64,000 bases of DNA from the NCBI GenBank assembly GCA_015055605.1, contig SVHV01000001.1:639999-703998 (forward strand). Direction: 5' to 3'. This DNA is from Clostridiales bacterium. Lineage in GTDB: Bacteria; Bacillota; Clostridia; Christensenellales; UBA1242. Below the pieces are notes generated by a model. That model was not told the origin of the DNA and ran no database searches. It was given only the letters and a program-made list of their open reading frames with translations. The translations under genes and the position numbers were made by a program. This document shows, piece after piece, positions 52,560 to 61,955 of the stretch; within the stretch, counting starts at the first letter, position 1; the number at the start of each line of letters is the position of its first letter.

Positions 52560-53109
52560 TATATTGTTTCCTCTGCATAGCCTCTTTCATAAGCATTTGG
52601 ACACCATCATAGGTAACATCTTCTTTTGTAAGACCATAACTCTCTACAAATGAGAAAATTTTGTCTAAAGATGCATCTTCGCCTTTTACTTCTACTTCCA
52701 TAAATTCGCCTAAACCCTTGATAGAGTCAAAGTCAAATTCCAACTCTGAATGATAGTAAGACTCCCTCTGTTTATCAATAATCATTTGAACAGAGAAGCC
52801 TAAAGCAAATAGTATTTTCTCTGTCTGGTCTTTAGAAGAAATCTCTGTTTCATACTCATCACAGTAGATAGGTTCTGCCTCATAATGTATCTTTTTATAA
52901 CAAAGAACACATTTCTCACCCTCTTCTCTGATTCTAACACACTCTCTAGTCTGACCATCTACTTCAAAATTTTTAAATGATGGCACATAATATGTGTCGA
53001 TTTGGTGACTACTCACTGTCTTAGTTGCAACACGACTAAGAAACGCCATAAGTTCTTGTTTTGTTTTTTCTTCTATCTTAAATTTTACTTCAATCTCTTT
53101 ATCTGCCAT
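52549..53109 (-). CDS. CYTH domain protein (class IV adenylate cyclase/thiamine-triphosphatase-like)
   Basis: The 186 residues form a CYTH tunnel: EIEVKFKI at the N-terminus (ExExK, 5-9), then YYVPSFKNF, RECVRIREEGEKCVLCYKK (basic tunnel strands) and ELEFDFDSIKGLGEFMEVEVKG. CYTH enzymes act on triphosphates such as ATP, tripolyphosphate or thiamine triphosphate. It is the shorter form, without the AAA domain of the gene at 35384. An extended -10 (TGATATAAT, minus strand, 53137-53145) lies upstream. Confidence 0.87.
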   Translation of the reverse strand: MADKEIEVKFKIEEKTKQELMAFLSRVATKTVSSHQIDTYYVPSFKNFEVDGQTRECVRIREEGEKCVLCYKKIHYEAEPIYCDEYETEISSKDQTEKILFALGFSVQMIIDKQRESYYHSELEFDFDSIKGLGEFMEVEVKGEDASLDKIFSFVESYGLTKEDVTYDGVQMLMKEAMQRKQYNGD

Positions 53110-53266
53110 AATTCATCTCCTAAAATTTACCTATTCATTATATCATATAATTTATTTTTGGAGTAATGATTTATTACTCTTTGTATTTTTTGAATAATAT
53201 ATTACACATATAATATGTGGTTTTACTCAAAATACCAAAGAAAAATATATTTTTATTACAAATCAC

Positions 53267-53295
53267 TTTACAAAGACATATTTTAATGTTATACT
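53267..53295 (+). promoter_or_regulatory. Promoter of the helD leader ORF and helD
   Basis: TTTACA (53267-53272) and TATACT (53290-53295) are separated by 17 bp. Transcription should start near 53302, just before the leader ORF. Confidence 0.75.
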
Positions 53296-53325
53296 ATTTT
53301 TATAATTTTTCGTTAAAGAGGGAAT

Positions 53326-53436
53326 ATGAAATTTAAAATACACCCTAATTTTAATAAGAAAAAAATTACAGTAGCAAAAGAAGTTTCTATTGCTACTAAG
53401 AGTGTAGAATATTTAGATTTACAGGCTGGTTTATAA
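53326..53436 (+). CDS. 36-codon leader ORF upstream of helD
   Basis: An ATG at 53326 with a perfect-looking AAAGAGGGAAT site begins a 36-codon ORF that ends in TAA at 53434-53436. The peptide is basic at first (MKFKIHPNFNKKKITVAKEV), then SVEYLDLQAGL. Its last codons form the left arm of an intrinsic terminator. This is the usual layout of a leader peptide in transcription attenuation. No other function is suggested, and it could also be a small independent protein. Confidence 0.6.
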   Translation: MKFKIHPNFNKKKITVAKEVSIATKSVEYLDLQAGL

Positions 53437-53453
53437 TTTAGACCAGCCTTTTT
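53423..53453 (+). terminator. Intrinsic terminator overlapping the leader ORF stop
   Basis: AGGCTGGT (53423-53430) and ACCAGCCT (53442-53449) form a stem around the leader stop codon, followed by TTTT. It ends about 47 bp before the helD start and is a candidate attenuator. Confidence 0.8.
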
Positions 53454-53499
53454 GTTGCCTTTTTTAACTAAAATAAATACAATAATGGAGGAGGAAATT

Positions 53500-55566
53500 A
53501 TGAGTTTAGAGTATGAAAAGAAAAAGTATGAGGTTCTAATGGGAATGGTAAAAGCTTACCAAAAAGAACTAATGCAAGATAGAGAATGGGCACTCAAGAT
53601 GCCAATTGAAACAGAAAACGGTTTCAATATCGAGAGGGAAAACATTCTTAACGACATTGATGACAAAATGTTAATACTTCAAAAACACAAAGACAACCCA
53701 TACTTTGCAAAGTTAGTATTTAGCGACCTAAGTGACGGACAAGAATTTCAGGGATATATAGGCAGACTAAGTATAGGCGAAATCAAAAACAAGTCAGACG
53801 AAAAAATAGTTGACTGGAGAGCACCTATTTCAGACCTATATTATAACGGCAAATTAGGAAATACCGAATATGAAGCACTAGGCAAACAATATCAGGTAGA
53901 CCTAAAACTAAAAAGACAGGTCACAATCAAAGAGGGTGAGGTAAAATCAATATACGACTTTGAAGACAAAGTAAGTAATGACGAATTTCTAACACCATAT
54001 CTAACACAATCTGCAAACAACCGACTAAAAAGTATAGTGTCTACCATTCAAGAAGAACAAAATAAAATAATCAGACTACCTATATTTAGAAATGCAATAG
54101 TTCAAGGTGTGGCTGGTTCTGGTAAAACAACAGTTGCTCTACATAGACTCTCATATCTAATGTATAATTACAAAAAACAAGTCAAACCAGAAGAGTACCT
54201 CATAATATCCCCTAACGAAATATTTATGAACTACATCTCTAGCATTCTGGTTGACCTCGAAGCAGACAAGGCAAATAGCTTTAGCCTCAACAAAATGTTT
54301 GAATATGCATTAGGTACAGAATACAAGATTTTAAATAAACACTCTCAGTACGAATATCTAAAGAGCAAAAACATTAACCATGAGTATCTAAAATTCAAAA
54401 GTTCAAGAGCGTTTGCAAAAATAATAGACAAGTGGTTAGAAGACTACAAAAAAGAAATCTTTAGTAAACCACTTATAGTAAACGGAGTTGAGGTCTTAGA
54501 CAAAGATACAGTGTGTTCATTCTTTAACAGTTATGAGAATGCTACAGTAGAAACCATTGCAAATAACGGATATAAAAAGTTAGGACTATCTCTTGCACTT
54601 GATAGCAAGGCGAGAAAACAAGCTCACGCAACACTAGACGCTCTAGATATGCCACTAAACAAAAAGTTTGCAATCAAAAGAGTGCTTGAGTCTAGCAACT
54701 ACGGATATGTAAAAAAAGCAATTAATCTAAACATCGACATCTTCAAGATTTACAAACAGATGATTACCGATATACACAAATATACAGATTATTCAGATAT
54801 CAAAATACTACAGAGAGAAACTCTCAATAGATTAAAACAAAAAGAACTAGCCTATGACGATATGGGTGTACTACTATACCTATTCTCAAAGTTTAGTGAG
54901 ATTCCTTATTACGCTAAAATCAAAGCAGTTCTCATAGACGAGGCACAGGACCTACCTAGCATAATGTTTATGGGACTTAAGAATCTATTTAAAATGTCAA
55001 CCTTTATGATATTCGGAGATATAGCTCAAGGTATATACTCATACCAGTCAATAGACAAGTGGGAAGATATACAAGACATTATAAATGAATGTGAATTACT
55101 ATATTTAAATAGAAGTTATCGTACTAGCATTGAAATCATGGACGAGGCATATATCACACTTAAAAAACTAGGCCTACCACCTGCAAATAATGTACTCAGA
55201 CATGGTGAAAAGGTAGATTATTACAAAAACACTAGTGTCGATTTAGTGTCAAAACAACTAGACATATTGTCAAAAGAGTATAATAATACTGCCATTATAT
55301 GTAAAGACAATGAAGAATTGAAAGAAGCAGAAAAAGCACTAGAGAGTCTTGAAATAGTGGTATTGGACGAAAACAATACAACATATTCAGAAATAAAGAA
55401 AAGCCTACTTACAGTGCAAACAGCAAAAGGTCTAGAGTTTGACTCAGTTATCATATACAATCATAATTCTTACACAGACAGTAGTATAGACCTAAAACTT
55501 CTATATGTAGCAAAGACAAGAGCTTTACACAAATTAATCATCAACGGACACAAAGACGGTGAGTAA
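53500..55566 (+). CDS. helD: HelD-type SF1 helicase-like RNA polymerase recycling factor
   Basis: The protein is 688 residues from the ATG at 53500 (GGAGGAGGAAATT upstream). An N-terminal coiled coil (SLEYEKKKYEVLMGMVKAYQ) precedes the HelD signature VDWRAPISDLYY (104-115). The P-loop GVAGSGKTT (203-211), IDEAQDLPS Walker B, GDIAQGIYSYQS and the C-terminal VAKTRALH motif complete the UvrD-like core. HelD proteins release stalled RNA polymerase and can give rifamycin tolerance. The sequence is shorter than the Bacillus protein (about 770). Leader ORF plus terminator suggest regulated expression. Confidence 0.87.
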   Translation: MSLEYEKKKYEVLMGMVKAYQKELMQDREWALKMPIETENGFNIERENILNDIDDKMLILQKHKDNPYFAKLVFSDLSDGQEFQGYIGRLSIGEIKNKSDEKIVDWRAPISDLYYNGKLGNTEYEALGKQYQVDLKLKRQVTIKEGEVKSIYDFEDKVSNDEFLTPYLTQSANNRLKSIVSTIQEEQNKIIRLPIFRNAIVQGVAGSGKTTVALHRLSYLMYNYKKQVKPEEYLIISPNEIFMNYISSILVDLEADKANSFSLNKMFEYALGTEYKILNKHSQYEYLKSKNINHEYLKFKSSRAFAKIIDKWLEDYKKEIFSKPLIVNGVEVLDKDTVCSFFNSYENATVETIANNGYKKLGLSLALDSKARKQAHATLDALDMPLNKKFAIKRVLESSNYGYVKKAINLNIDIFKIYKQMITDIHKYTDYSDIKILQRETLNRLKQKELAYDDMGVLLYLFSKFSEIPYYAKIKAVLIDEAQDLPSIMFMGLKNLFKMSTFMIFGDIAQGIYSYQSIDKWEDIQDIINECELLYLNRSYRTSIEIMDEAYITLKKLGLPPANNVLRHGEKVDYYKNTSVDLVSKQLDILSKEYNNTAIICKDNEELKEAEKALESLEIVVLDENNTTYSEIKKSLLTVQTAKGLEFDSVIIYNHNSYTDSSIDLKLLYVAKTRALHKLIINGHKDGE

Positions 55567-55574
55567 ACAAAATA

Positions 55575-55609
55575 AAAAAAACTGCTTATAAATTTAAGCA
55601 GTTTTTTTA
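55575..55609. terminator. Bidirectional intrinsic terminator
   Basis: AAACTGCTTA and TAAGCAGTTT with A and T tracts follow helD and face the convergent nucleotidyltransferase gene. Confidence 0.85.
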
Positions 55610-55625
55610 TTTTGTAATATACTAA

Positions 55626-56117
55626 TTATATATGACTAAAATACTCTCTAGCCTCTGGAATAATCTTATCTAAAAGACCTATTGTATTATTCCTAATCAT
55701 AGTAGAGTGTATACATACCTCGTCTCTATCAATAGGCACAAACTCATAGTCGGGGAAATACTCCGCATTATAATCCCTATAACTCTCATCTGCAATCTTC
55801 GCATTGATTGTTGGAAACTGTTTTCTAAACTCCTCAGCCCAATGTGCTCCATCTTCTGGATATGGTCTATAACCACTCTCGTCAAAGATAGCAACTTTTA
55901 CTCTAGGATTTGATTCATAGTGTTTTTCAAACCAACCCTTAATAATATCAGGAGCAAGAGTCTCAAAGCCTGTAGACTCTCTTATCTGCATATTCCTAAT
56001 AGGATTATACGAAATAATTATCCATATCTCATCAAAACTATCTATTAGTTTATCTATCACCGACAAATGACCTATATGTGGAGGATAAAATTTTCCAGAA
56101 AATGCCCCTATTCTCAT
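55626..56117 (-). CDS. Nicotinamide-nucleotide-adenylyltransferase-like nucleotidyltransferase
   Basis: The 163-residue HIGH-type nucleotidyltransferase has GAFSGKFYPPHIGHLSVID (HxGH) and a C-terminal STMIRNNTIG motif (like ISSTxIR). This resembles the NMN/nicotinate-mononucleotide adenylyltransferase and cytidylyltransferase superfamily, close to NadR/NadM. It is shorter than NadD. The Nudix gene lies 4 bp upstream. NadE is divergent on the other side of the Nudix gene. A role in NAD metabolism is plausible but not certain. Confidence 0.78.
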   Translation of the reverse strand: MRIGAFSGKFYPPHIGHLSVIDKLIDSFDEIWIIISYNPIRNMQIRESTGFETLAPDIIKGWFEKHYESNPRVKVAIFDESGYRPYPEDGAHWAEEFRKQFPTINAKIADESYRDYNAEYFPDYEFVPIDRDEVCIHSTMIRNNTIGLLDKIIPEAREYFSHI

Positions 56118-56121
56118 ATCC

Positions 56122-56721
56122 CTACTTAACCCCTTTATTTTTCATCTCTTCATATCTTTTCTTATACATAAAACTCTGGAGTTGAAGTTCTGATTGTAGT
56201 CCAAATTGATGACTTGCTAAAAACTCATCTAAATCATCTAACGAAACCACTACTGTTTCTATTTCTTCGCCATCACCCAAATCTTGAGCATCCCCCATCT
56301 CAATCTCGATTTCAAAACACACAAGCCTCTCGTCTGACATACCTGCAGAAGCAAAACTAGCACCACTAGTCCTCTCTACCTTAATAGCAGTAGCACCAGT
56401 TTCCTCTTTTAGTTCTCTTACCACAGCCTCTTCTGGAGTTTCCCCATCATCAATAAGACCAGCCATTGTGGCATAAATATAGTCGCCTACAGGATATCTA
56501 AATTCCTTAATAAGCACAACATAGCACTTACCATCACGATAAAAGTATGGCACGGCTCTTACAGCATCAATTTTTTCAGAACCCTCGCATGTAAGTTCGC
56601 CCTCTTTTCGTCTTGATGCAATAAAGTATTTATATTCACTAGCCTCATCAACATAAGTAGCCTCAAACAAATTTAGATATTTATTGTCTGTTTGTTTCTT
56701 TATAGATACTAATTTTTTCAA
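56122..56721 (-). CDS. Nudix hydrolase, ADP-ribose pyrophosphatase-like
   Basis: The protein has about 199 residues from a TTG start at 56721, preceded by a strong GAGGGG site; an earlier TTG at 56751 lacks one. It has a complete Nudix box: GLIDDGE, then RELKEETG (about 88-109). The upstream segment VRAVPYFYRDGKCYVVLIKE and the YPVGDYIYATMAG motif are as in ADP-ribose hydrolases. It is paired with the NMN adenylyltransferase-like gene. An NAD-related role is likely. Confidence 0.83.
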   Translation of the reverse strand: MKKLVSIKKQTDNKYLNLFEATYVDEASEYKYFIASRRKEGELTCEGSEKIDAVRAVPYFYRDGKCYVVLIKEFRYPVGDYIYATMAGLIDDGETPEEAVVRELKEETGATAIKVERTSGASFASAGMSDERLVCFEIEIEMGDAQDLGDGEEIETVVVSLDDLDEFLASHQFGLQSELQLQSFMYKKRYEEMKNKGVK

Positions 56722-56935
56722 AAAACCACCCCTCAAATAAAAAATACACAATTCCCAACCATTTACCTTATTACACTAGAACTTTGACAAATTATATTAT
56801 TATTTGCTAAAATAAATACTAGAAATTATTGTGATTAGGTATGGTATTATATCATTATAGCAAATGCAAAAACTATAGCAAACAAATTTCAAAGACTATA
56901 AAACAAATATTAAATTATTGTGAGATTTAACCAAA

Positions 56936-57682
56936 ATGATTAATGAATCAAAGAAAATTATAGAATGGATAAAAAACTATGTTACTAACTGCAAAGCAAA
57001 AGGTATAGCAATAGGAATGAGTGGAGGCAAGGATAGTCTAGTCGTTGCAAAACTATGTGCAGACGCTCTCGGCAAAGACAATGTCTTAGGCGTAATCATG
57101 CCTAATGGAGAAATGACAGACATAACAGATGCTATAGATAGTTGTAAATTATTGCGCATAGACTATCAAATCATAGATATTTCTACAACATATAAAAACA
57201 TCATAGAAGAAACTCAGTTTGCCCTAATTAGCAAAAACACAAGTCTTAATTCTATTACTACCATAAACACCCCACCTAGAATAAGAATGACTATACTTTA
57301 CGCCATAGCAGGAAGTCTAAATTATCTAGTTGCCAACACATCAAACCTAAGCGAAATAATGGTAGGATACTCCACCAAATGGGGAGATAGTGCCGGAGAT
57401 ATAGCACCTATAGCAAATTACACCAAAAGCGAGGTGTGTGAAATAGGACTAGCCTTAGGTCTACCAAAAGAACTGGTAATCAAAACATCGAGTGACGGAC
57501 TGTCGGGCAAAAGTGATGAAGAAAAATTAGGTTTTACCTATAACGAACTAGACAACCTAATTAGAACAGGCGAAAAGGGTGAAAATTATGATAAAATCAT
57601 AACCCTACACAATACCACAAACCACAAAAGAAACCCCATCCCAAAGCCACAAACTTCACTAAAAAATTATTTAAACAACTAA
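56936..57682 (+). CDS. nadE: NH3-dependent NAD synthetase
   Basis: NadE amidates nicotinic acid adenine dinucleotide to NAD. The 248 residues have the PP-motif SGGKDSLVVAKL (29-40), TSNLSEIMVGYSTKWGDSAGD (substrate/ATP site) and SDGLSGKSDEEKLGF, and no glutaminase domain, so it should use ammonia directly. The ribosome binding site is weak. It is divergent from the Nudix gene, in the NAD cluster. Confidence 0.93.
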   Translation: MINESKKIIEWIKNYVTNCKAKGIAIGMSGGKDSLVVAKLCADALGKDNVLGVIMPNGEMTDITDAIDSCKLLRIDYQIIDISTTYKNIIEETQFALISKNTSLNSITTINTPPRIRMTILYAIAGSLNYLVANTSNLSEIMVGYSTKWGDSAGDIAPIANYTKSEVCEIGLALGLPKELVIKTSSDGLSGKSDEEKLGFTYNELDNLIRTGEKGENYDKIITLHNTTNHKRNPIPKPQTSLKNYLNN

Positions 57683-57715
57683 AAAAGAAGACACTGGATT
57701 GTGTCTTCTTTTTTT
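57681..57715. terminator. Bidirectional intrinsic terminator
   Basis: GAAGACAC (57687-57694) and GTGTCTTC (57701-57708) with A and T tracts lie between nadE and the convergent helicase gene. Confidence 0.88.
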
Positions 57716-60700
57716 AATTATTAACATCTTCTACTTCAACTTTTTTTGTAGTAGTTTTCTTGGTTTTAGTACCCTTTGGTTTAGACTTCTTTAGTTCTTC
57801 TTTCATTTCTTTAGCAGTTAAGATAGGTTCGAGAACCAAGTTGTAATCTGCATTCTCATTGATTTTTTTAATCTTTTCTGCATTCTCAACTTCATTTGCT
57901 TTATCTTGTTCTAGTCTTGCTAAAACTTTTTTATTAAGCCTTGTACTAATTACCTGAGTTTCTTTCTGAGCCCTATCAAAAAGTCCACCTGCCAAAGCCT
58001 TGTTTTCTACACCAGCAGACTCTTTTTTAATTCTCTTTTTCTTAGGCACTCCCTCACTAATAATCTTTTGAGTCGCCTTCTCAATTTTACTCTCGATTAA
58101 TTCTAAAGTTTTACCCTTATCTGTCCACCAGTCTCTACTCCACAACCTCATCATATTCCAACCACGAGAGGTTAAGAAGTTAGTCCTATAAACATCTCTC
58201 TCAAGCATACTCTCTGAAGAATGGTAAGCATTTGAATCTATCTCAATACCTAATACATATCGGTCTAATTTTTTATTGTATATTGCTAAATTTATCTTAT
58301 ACTTAGAACTACCTATATTAGTATCAACAATGTATTTCTTTTTCTCAAGTGCTTCTTTGATTTCTTGTTCTAAGCCCATTGTTGCATTCTCTTCGATTAC
58401 AGTCTTTTTCCTTAAGCTCTCAAGTATGATTTGTTGTTCATACTTGTTACCAAAGCTAACTGCTCTAGCATATTGCAAGTATTTCTTTAACACTTTTGGA
58501 CCTATATTCTTTGAGAATGTTACACTTAGTTCCTCTGGTTCAATAGATGTAATAAGATAAATCTTTTCTTTTGCTCTAGTAATAGCAACATTTAGTCTAT
58601 TTTCTCCTCCCTCCATACTAAGTGGTCCAAAGAGTGCAACAACCTTGCCTCTTTCATTCTTAGCATAGCCAACAGAGAAAATGATTATATCTCTTTCTTC
58701 ACCCTGAACATTCTCAATATTTTTGATAAATAATCCTGTATCTTCACCATTTTCTTTTCTAGCAACTTCCTTAAGATATGCCTCTCTAAACACAGGGTCT
58801 TTCTGACACTCTACATCTATAATATCTGCAATGTAATGCTCTTGTTCGGTATTGAAAGTAATAACTCCGATAGTTTCGTTTTTCTTTCTCTCTTTAAAGA
58901 TTTTCTTAATAGTCTTAACGACCTCAACAGCCTCTTCATGATTTCTTCTCTCTACCCATACACCATCTACCTTAATTCTCTCAATAGGCTTATAAACATT
59001 CTTTGAGATATTAGGTGCAATATCTAATTTTTCATCATAAAAAGCATAGTTTGAGAAATTAATAAGTTCCTCGTATCTGCTACGATAGTGATATGTTAGA
59101 TTTGCATTTGTATATCTACTAGTAGCAAGGTCAAGTAGACTCTCTACCTCAAGTGCTGCCTGTTCGGTTAAAGATAAGTCATCAAAGTTTTCGTTACCCA
59201 TATATCTCTTCATAAAGGTAGTTGTTGGTTTTAATTGCTTTCTATCGCCTGCAATCGCTACAGACTTTCCTCTATAAATAGTTGGGATAGAATTCTCAAT
59301 AAATATCTGTGAAGCCTCGTCAAAGATGATAATGTCGAAAAGTTCTGTTTTTAGTGGAATCACTGAACTAACATTTTCTGGACTCATCATCCAACATGGG
59401 AATAGTCTAAGTAGATATTCATAGAAATACTCCATTGTTTTACGAATATTCCACATATTCTCTTGTTTGTTGATTACATAAAGATAATCTTTGCTATCTT
59501 TTCTGCTCTCATAGAAAGACTTATACTGGTCATTAAATGCAACATAAGCAATATCCCTATTAGCATCTAATACCTCTGCCTTAAGAGTAAGAATTCTCTT
59601 CTTTGTGTTTTCATAATCTAAAATAAATGAGAGTTTTCTATCCTCTTTTTCCTCAGCCTTAACTATCTCGTGATAATTCCTAATAGGAAGCAATTTTGAC
59701 ACAATATTCCTAATGTCTTCCTCTGTCTTTGACAAAGCATAAGCAAACTCTAACACAATTCTTTCCTTATCACTGAGAACTTGAAGATTTTGCATCATAT
59801 CCTTGATAGTTGTATAGTTCTTTAGTGCATCATTTAGAAGTTTTAGAGAAGACCTACTACCACTCAAAATATTATCTACAATTAGAGAATATCCTTCGTT
59901 GGTAAGAGCCTTTCTAAGTAATTTTTCTTCTGAAACAAACTTCTGAGTCTCCACCTCAAGGCTAGTAAATTGTTTTCTAAGTTCCTTACACCTATCTGCT
60001 AGAGCCTTTCTGCTATTATCAGCACTATCTACCATATCAGATTTAGCAATAATCTTGATAACCCTATCTATATCCCTCTCAGCAAGATTAGAATTGTTTA
60101 GACACATAAATAGCACTGGTTTTAGTAGAGAGTATCTACTAAAGTCGAATGGCTGAAGAGTAGAATCTAATAGTTTTTGTACATACACCTTTAGAGCATT
60201 AAGGTCCTCAATATTTATATCCATCTTTAGGAATGGAACAAAGAGATTCTTCGCCTTTAGTTTTGCATATCTATAATACAATTTGTCTTTCTTTTTCTCA
60301 TGAATTTTCTCTGTAATATCCTTAAGAGTAGAATAGTTGTATGACATAATGTCACTACTAGCAAGAAGTGCCTTGTATATTTTAAAGTCTGCAGTTCCCT
60401 TCTTCACAGGTACGCTACTAGCATAAAGAGTCTGAAGAGATGTTCCATAAGGCAATGTATTAAAGAGTGCGTTATTTAGTTCTTCTAGGTGTACAACCTC
60501 ACTCTCAATCTCGGCATTTAGTTTATTATGCTTATCCATAGCATCATTTGAGTAGCCAGACATAACTTCATTGTGAACTCTCTTAATTTTGTCATAGAAC
60601 ATAGTAGAACTCTTCTCTACATCAGTCATATACATAGTTCTATTAGCAAGTGTACCCAACCTATTGTATACCACATCCATAGCAACCTTTTTCTGACTAA

Positions 60701-61802
60701 CCACTAAAACCTTTTTACCTTTAGCCACAGAGTCAGAAATAATATTAACAATAGACTGTGATTTACCAGTTCCCGGAGGTCCAAATATTACAACATTACC
60801 AAAGTCATTGATTTGCTCTAGCGACCTCATTTGAGCATAATCGCTCTCTGCGATAGGATAATCATCTGCCTTTTTCGTCTTTGTTTTAGGCATTTCTTTA
60901 TTACTAAGCAACATCTCGATTGCTGGAGTAGATAGCCTATCTTTCTCAAGCACTACATAGTCATTGTATATAGAATTTGCTAGAGGAAATCTACCAACAA
61001 CAGCATAGTTTTTAATAGTGAGTTTATCTCCTCTATGTGGGTCTCCACCCTCCTCAAACTCCTCAAAAGTTTCTCTCTCTGTATACTTAAGTTTAAACCC
61101 AAACTTAGCTAGATAATCCAAAATCTCTCTAATAGACTTAAAGTTAAATTTATTCTCTCCATCAAACTCTTGCACCAAATCATCAACTATTAGTTTATGA
61201 TGTTTAGCATAAGCCAAAATAAATACTTTGTTGAGTTGAACAGGCTCGTCTTTCTTTAGTTCCAGTTCTACAGTAAACTCGTCCTTGATAGTAATATTCA
61301 TAGGGAATAGAAGTAATGGAGCTTTAATCATGGTTTCTCTATTAAGCTCACCCTGAACGAATGGATAGCCAACAAACATCTCATACCTTCCTGTCTCTTT
61401 GGCAAACTCGTCAACTTCCCTCTTTAGGATTCTTAAATGATTTACCTGTGCTAGATGCGCTTTCTTTAACTCATCTCTTTTTAATCTTTCCCTTCTAAGG
61501 TTTTCATTTCTAGTCTCTGCAACAGTCATTTTTGTCTTGTCTTTAAATTTTTTCTCAATCTTCTCTGACAAATTTAACATGTCGAAAAATCTATCTCTGG
61601 TATCTCTATCAATCAAAGTAAAACCAGTTCTCTTACCTTTCATAAGGAATTCTAAGAAAAGCTCGGTATTTTCAGCATCTTTCTTTAGTAATTTACCTAT
61701 ATCATAGGCATATTGTTTACCTATTTTCTTAGCATACAAACTCCTGTTCTTGCCCGAAATTTCAACTAGTCTTTCTTTATATTTTCTATAAATTACACTC
61801 AT
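57714..61802 (-). CDS. DUF4011-type SF1 helicase fused to a Vsr/MTES_1575-like nuclease domain
   Basis: This very large protein (1362 residues from the ATG at 61802, GAGGTG upstream) has an N-terminal DUF4011-like region and an SF1 ATPase with Walker A GPPGTGKSQS (about 342-351), Walker B IIFDEASQ (about 826-833), AGDRKQLKPT, TYHYRSRYEELINFS, QGEERDIIIFSVGYA and NVAITRAKEKIYLIT. A C-terminal nuclease-like domain (about 1140-1224) has GIEIDSNAYHSS and RGWNMMRLWSRDWW, as in the Vsr/MTES_1575 family. A Lys-rich tail follows. In that family IDLA carries a metal Asp; here it is KINLAI (Asn). Such fusions occur in antiphage loci, but no defence neighbours exist. Confidence 0.85.
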   Translation of the reverse strand: MSVIYRKYKERLVEISGKNRSLYAKKIGKQYAYDIGKLLKKDAENTELFLEFLMKGKRTGFTLIDRDTRDRFFDMLNLSEKIEKKFKDKTKMTVAETRNENLRRERLKRDELKKAHLAQVNHLRILKREVDEFAKETGRYEMFVGYPFVQGELNRETMIKAPLLLFPMNITIKDEFTVELELKKDEPVQLNKVFILAYAKHHKLIVDDLVQEFDGENKFNFKSIREILDYLAKFGFKLKYTERETFEEFEEGGDPHRGDKLTIKNYAVVGRFPLANSIYNDYVVLEKDRLSTPAIEMLLSNKEMPKTKTKKADDYPIAESDYAQMRSLEQINDFGNVVIFGPPGTGKSQSIVNIISDSVAKGKKVLVVSQKKVAMDVVYNRLGTLANRTMYMTDVEKSSTMFYDKIKRVHNEVMSGYSNDAMDKHNKLNAEIESEVVHLEELNNALFNTLPYGTSLQTLYASSVPVKKGTADFKIYKALLASSDIMSYNYSTLKDITEKIHEKKKDKLYYRYAKLKAKNLFVPFLKMDINIEDLNALKVYVQKLLDSTLQPFDFSRYSLLKPVLFMCLNNSNLAERDIDRVIKIIAKSDMVDSADNSRKALADRCKELRKQFTSLEVETQKFVSEEKLLRKALTNEGYSLIVDNILSGSRSSLKLLNDALKNYTTIKDMMQNLQVLSDKERIVLEFAYALSKTEEDIRNIVSKLLPIRNYHEIVKAEEKEDRKLSFILDYENTKKRILTLKAEVLDANRDIAYVAFNDQYKSFYESRKDSKDYLYVINKQENMWNIRKTMEYFYEYLLRLFPCWMMSPENVSSVIPLKTELFDIIIFDEASQIFIENSIPTIYRGKSVAIAGDRKQLKPTTTFMKRYMGNENFDDLSLTEQAALEVESLLDLATSRYTNANLTYHYRSRYEELINFSNYAFYDEKLDIAPNISKNVYKPIERIKVDGVWVERRNHEEAVEVVKTIKKIFKERKKNETIGVITFNTEQEHYIADIIDVECQKDPVFREAYLKEVARKENGEDTGLFIKNIENVQGEERDIIIFSVGYAKNERGKVVALFGPLSMEGGENRLNVAITRAKEKIYLITSIEPEELSVTFSKNIGPKVLKKYLQYARAVSFGNKYEQQIILESLRKKTVIEENATMGLEQEIKEALEKKKYIVDTNIGSSKYKINLAIYNKKLDRYVLGIEIDSNAYHSSESMLERDVYRTNFLTSRGWNMMRLWSRDWWTDKGKTLELIESKIEKATQKIISEGVPKKKRIKKESAGVENKALAGGLFDRAQKETQVISTRLNKKVLARLEQDKANEVENAEKIKKINENADYNLVLEPILTAKEMKEELKKSKPKGTKTKKTTTKKVEVEDVNN

Positions 61803-61828
61803 TAGTAACACCTCGCATAAGTTAAATT

Positions 61829-61857
61829 AGTATATACCAAATATCTCTAAAAGTAAA
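61829..61857 (-). promoter_or_regulatory. Promoter of the giant helicase gene
   Basis: On the minus strand TTTACT (61852-61857) and TATACT (61829-61834) are separated by 17 bp, so the gene has its own promoter. Confidence 0.68.
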
Positions 61858-61929
61858 GACTAAACTATTGAATATATTTATATTTATTAATAATACATAT
61901 ATCAAACTTTGTCACTATCCAAAAGAAAG

Positions 61930-61955
61930 AAAAACCATCTAAAAAGATAGTTTTT
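61930..61955 (-). terminator. Intrinsic terminator overlapping the end of the phospholipase C-like gene
   Basis: AAAAACCATCT (61930-61940) and AGATAGTTTTT (61945-61955) pair; on the minus strand the stem runs into T residues. It overlaps the last codons of the gene. Confidence 0.7.
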
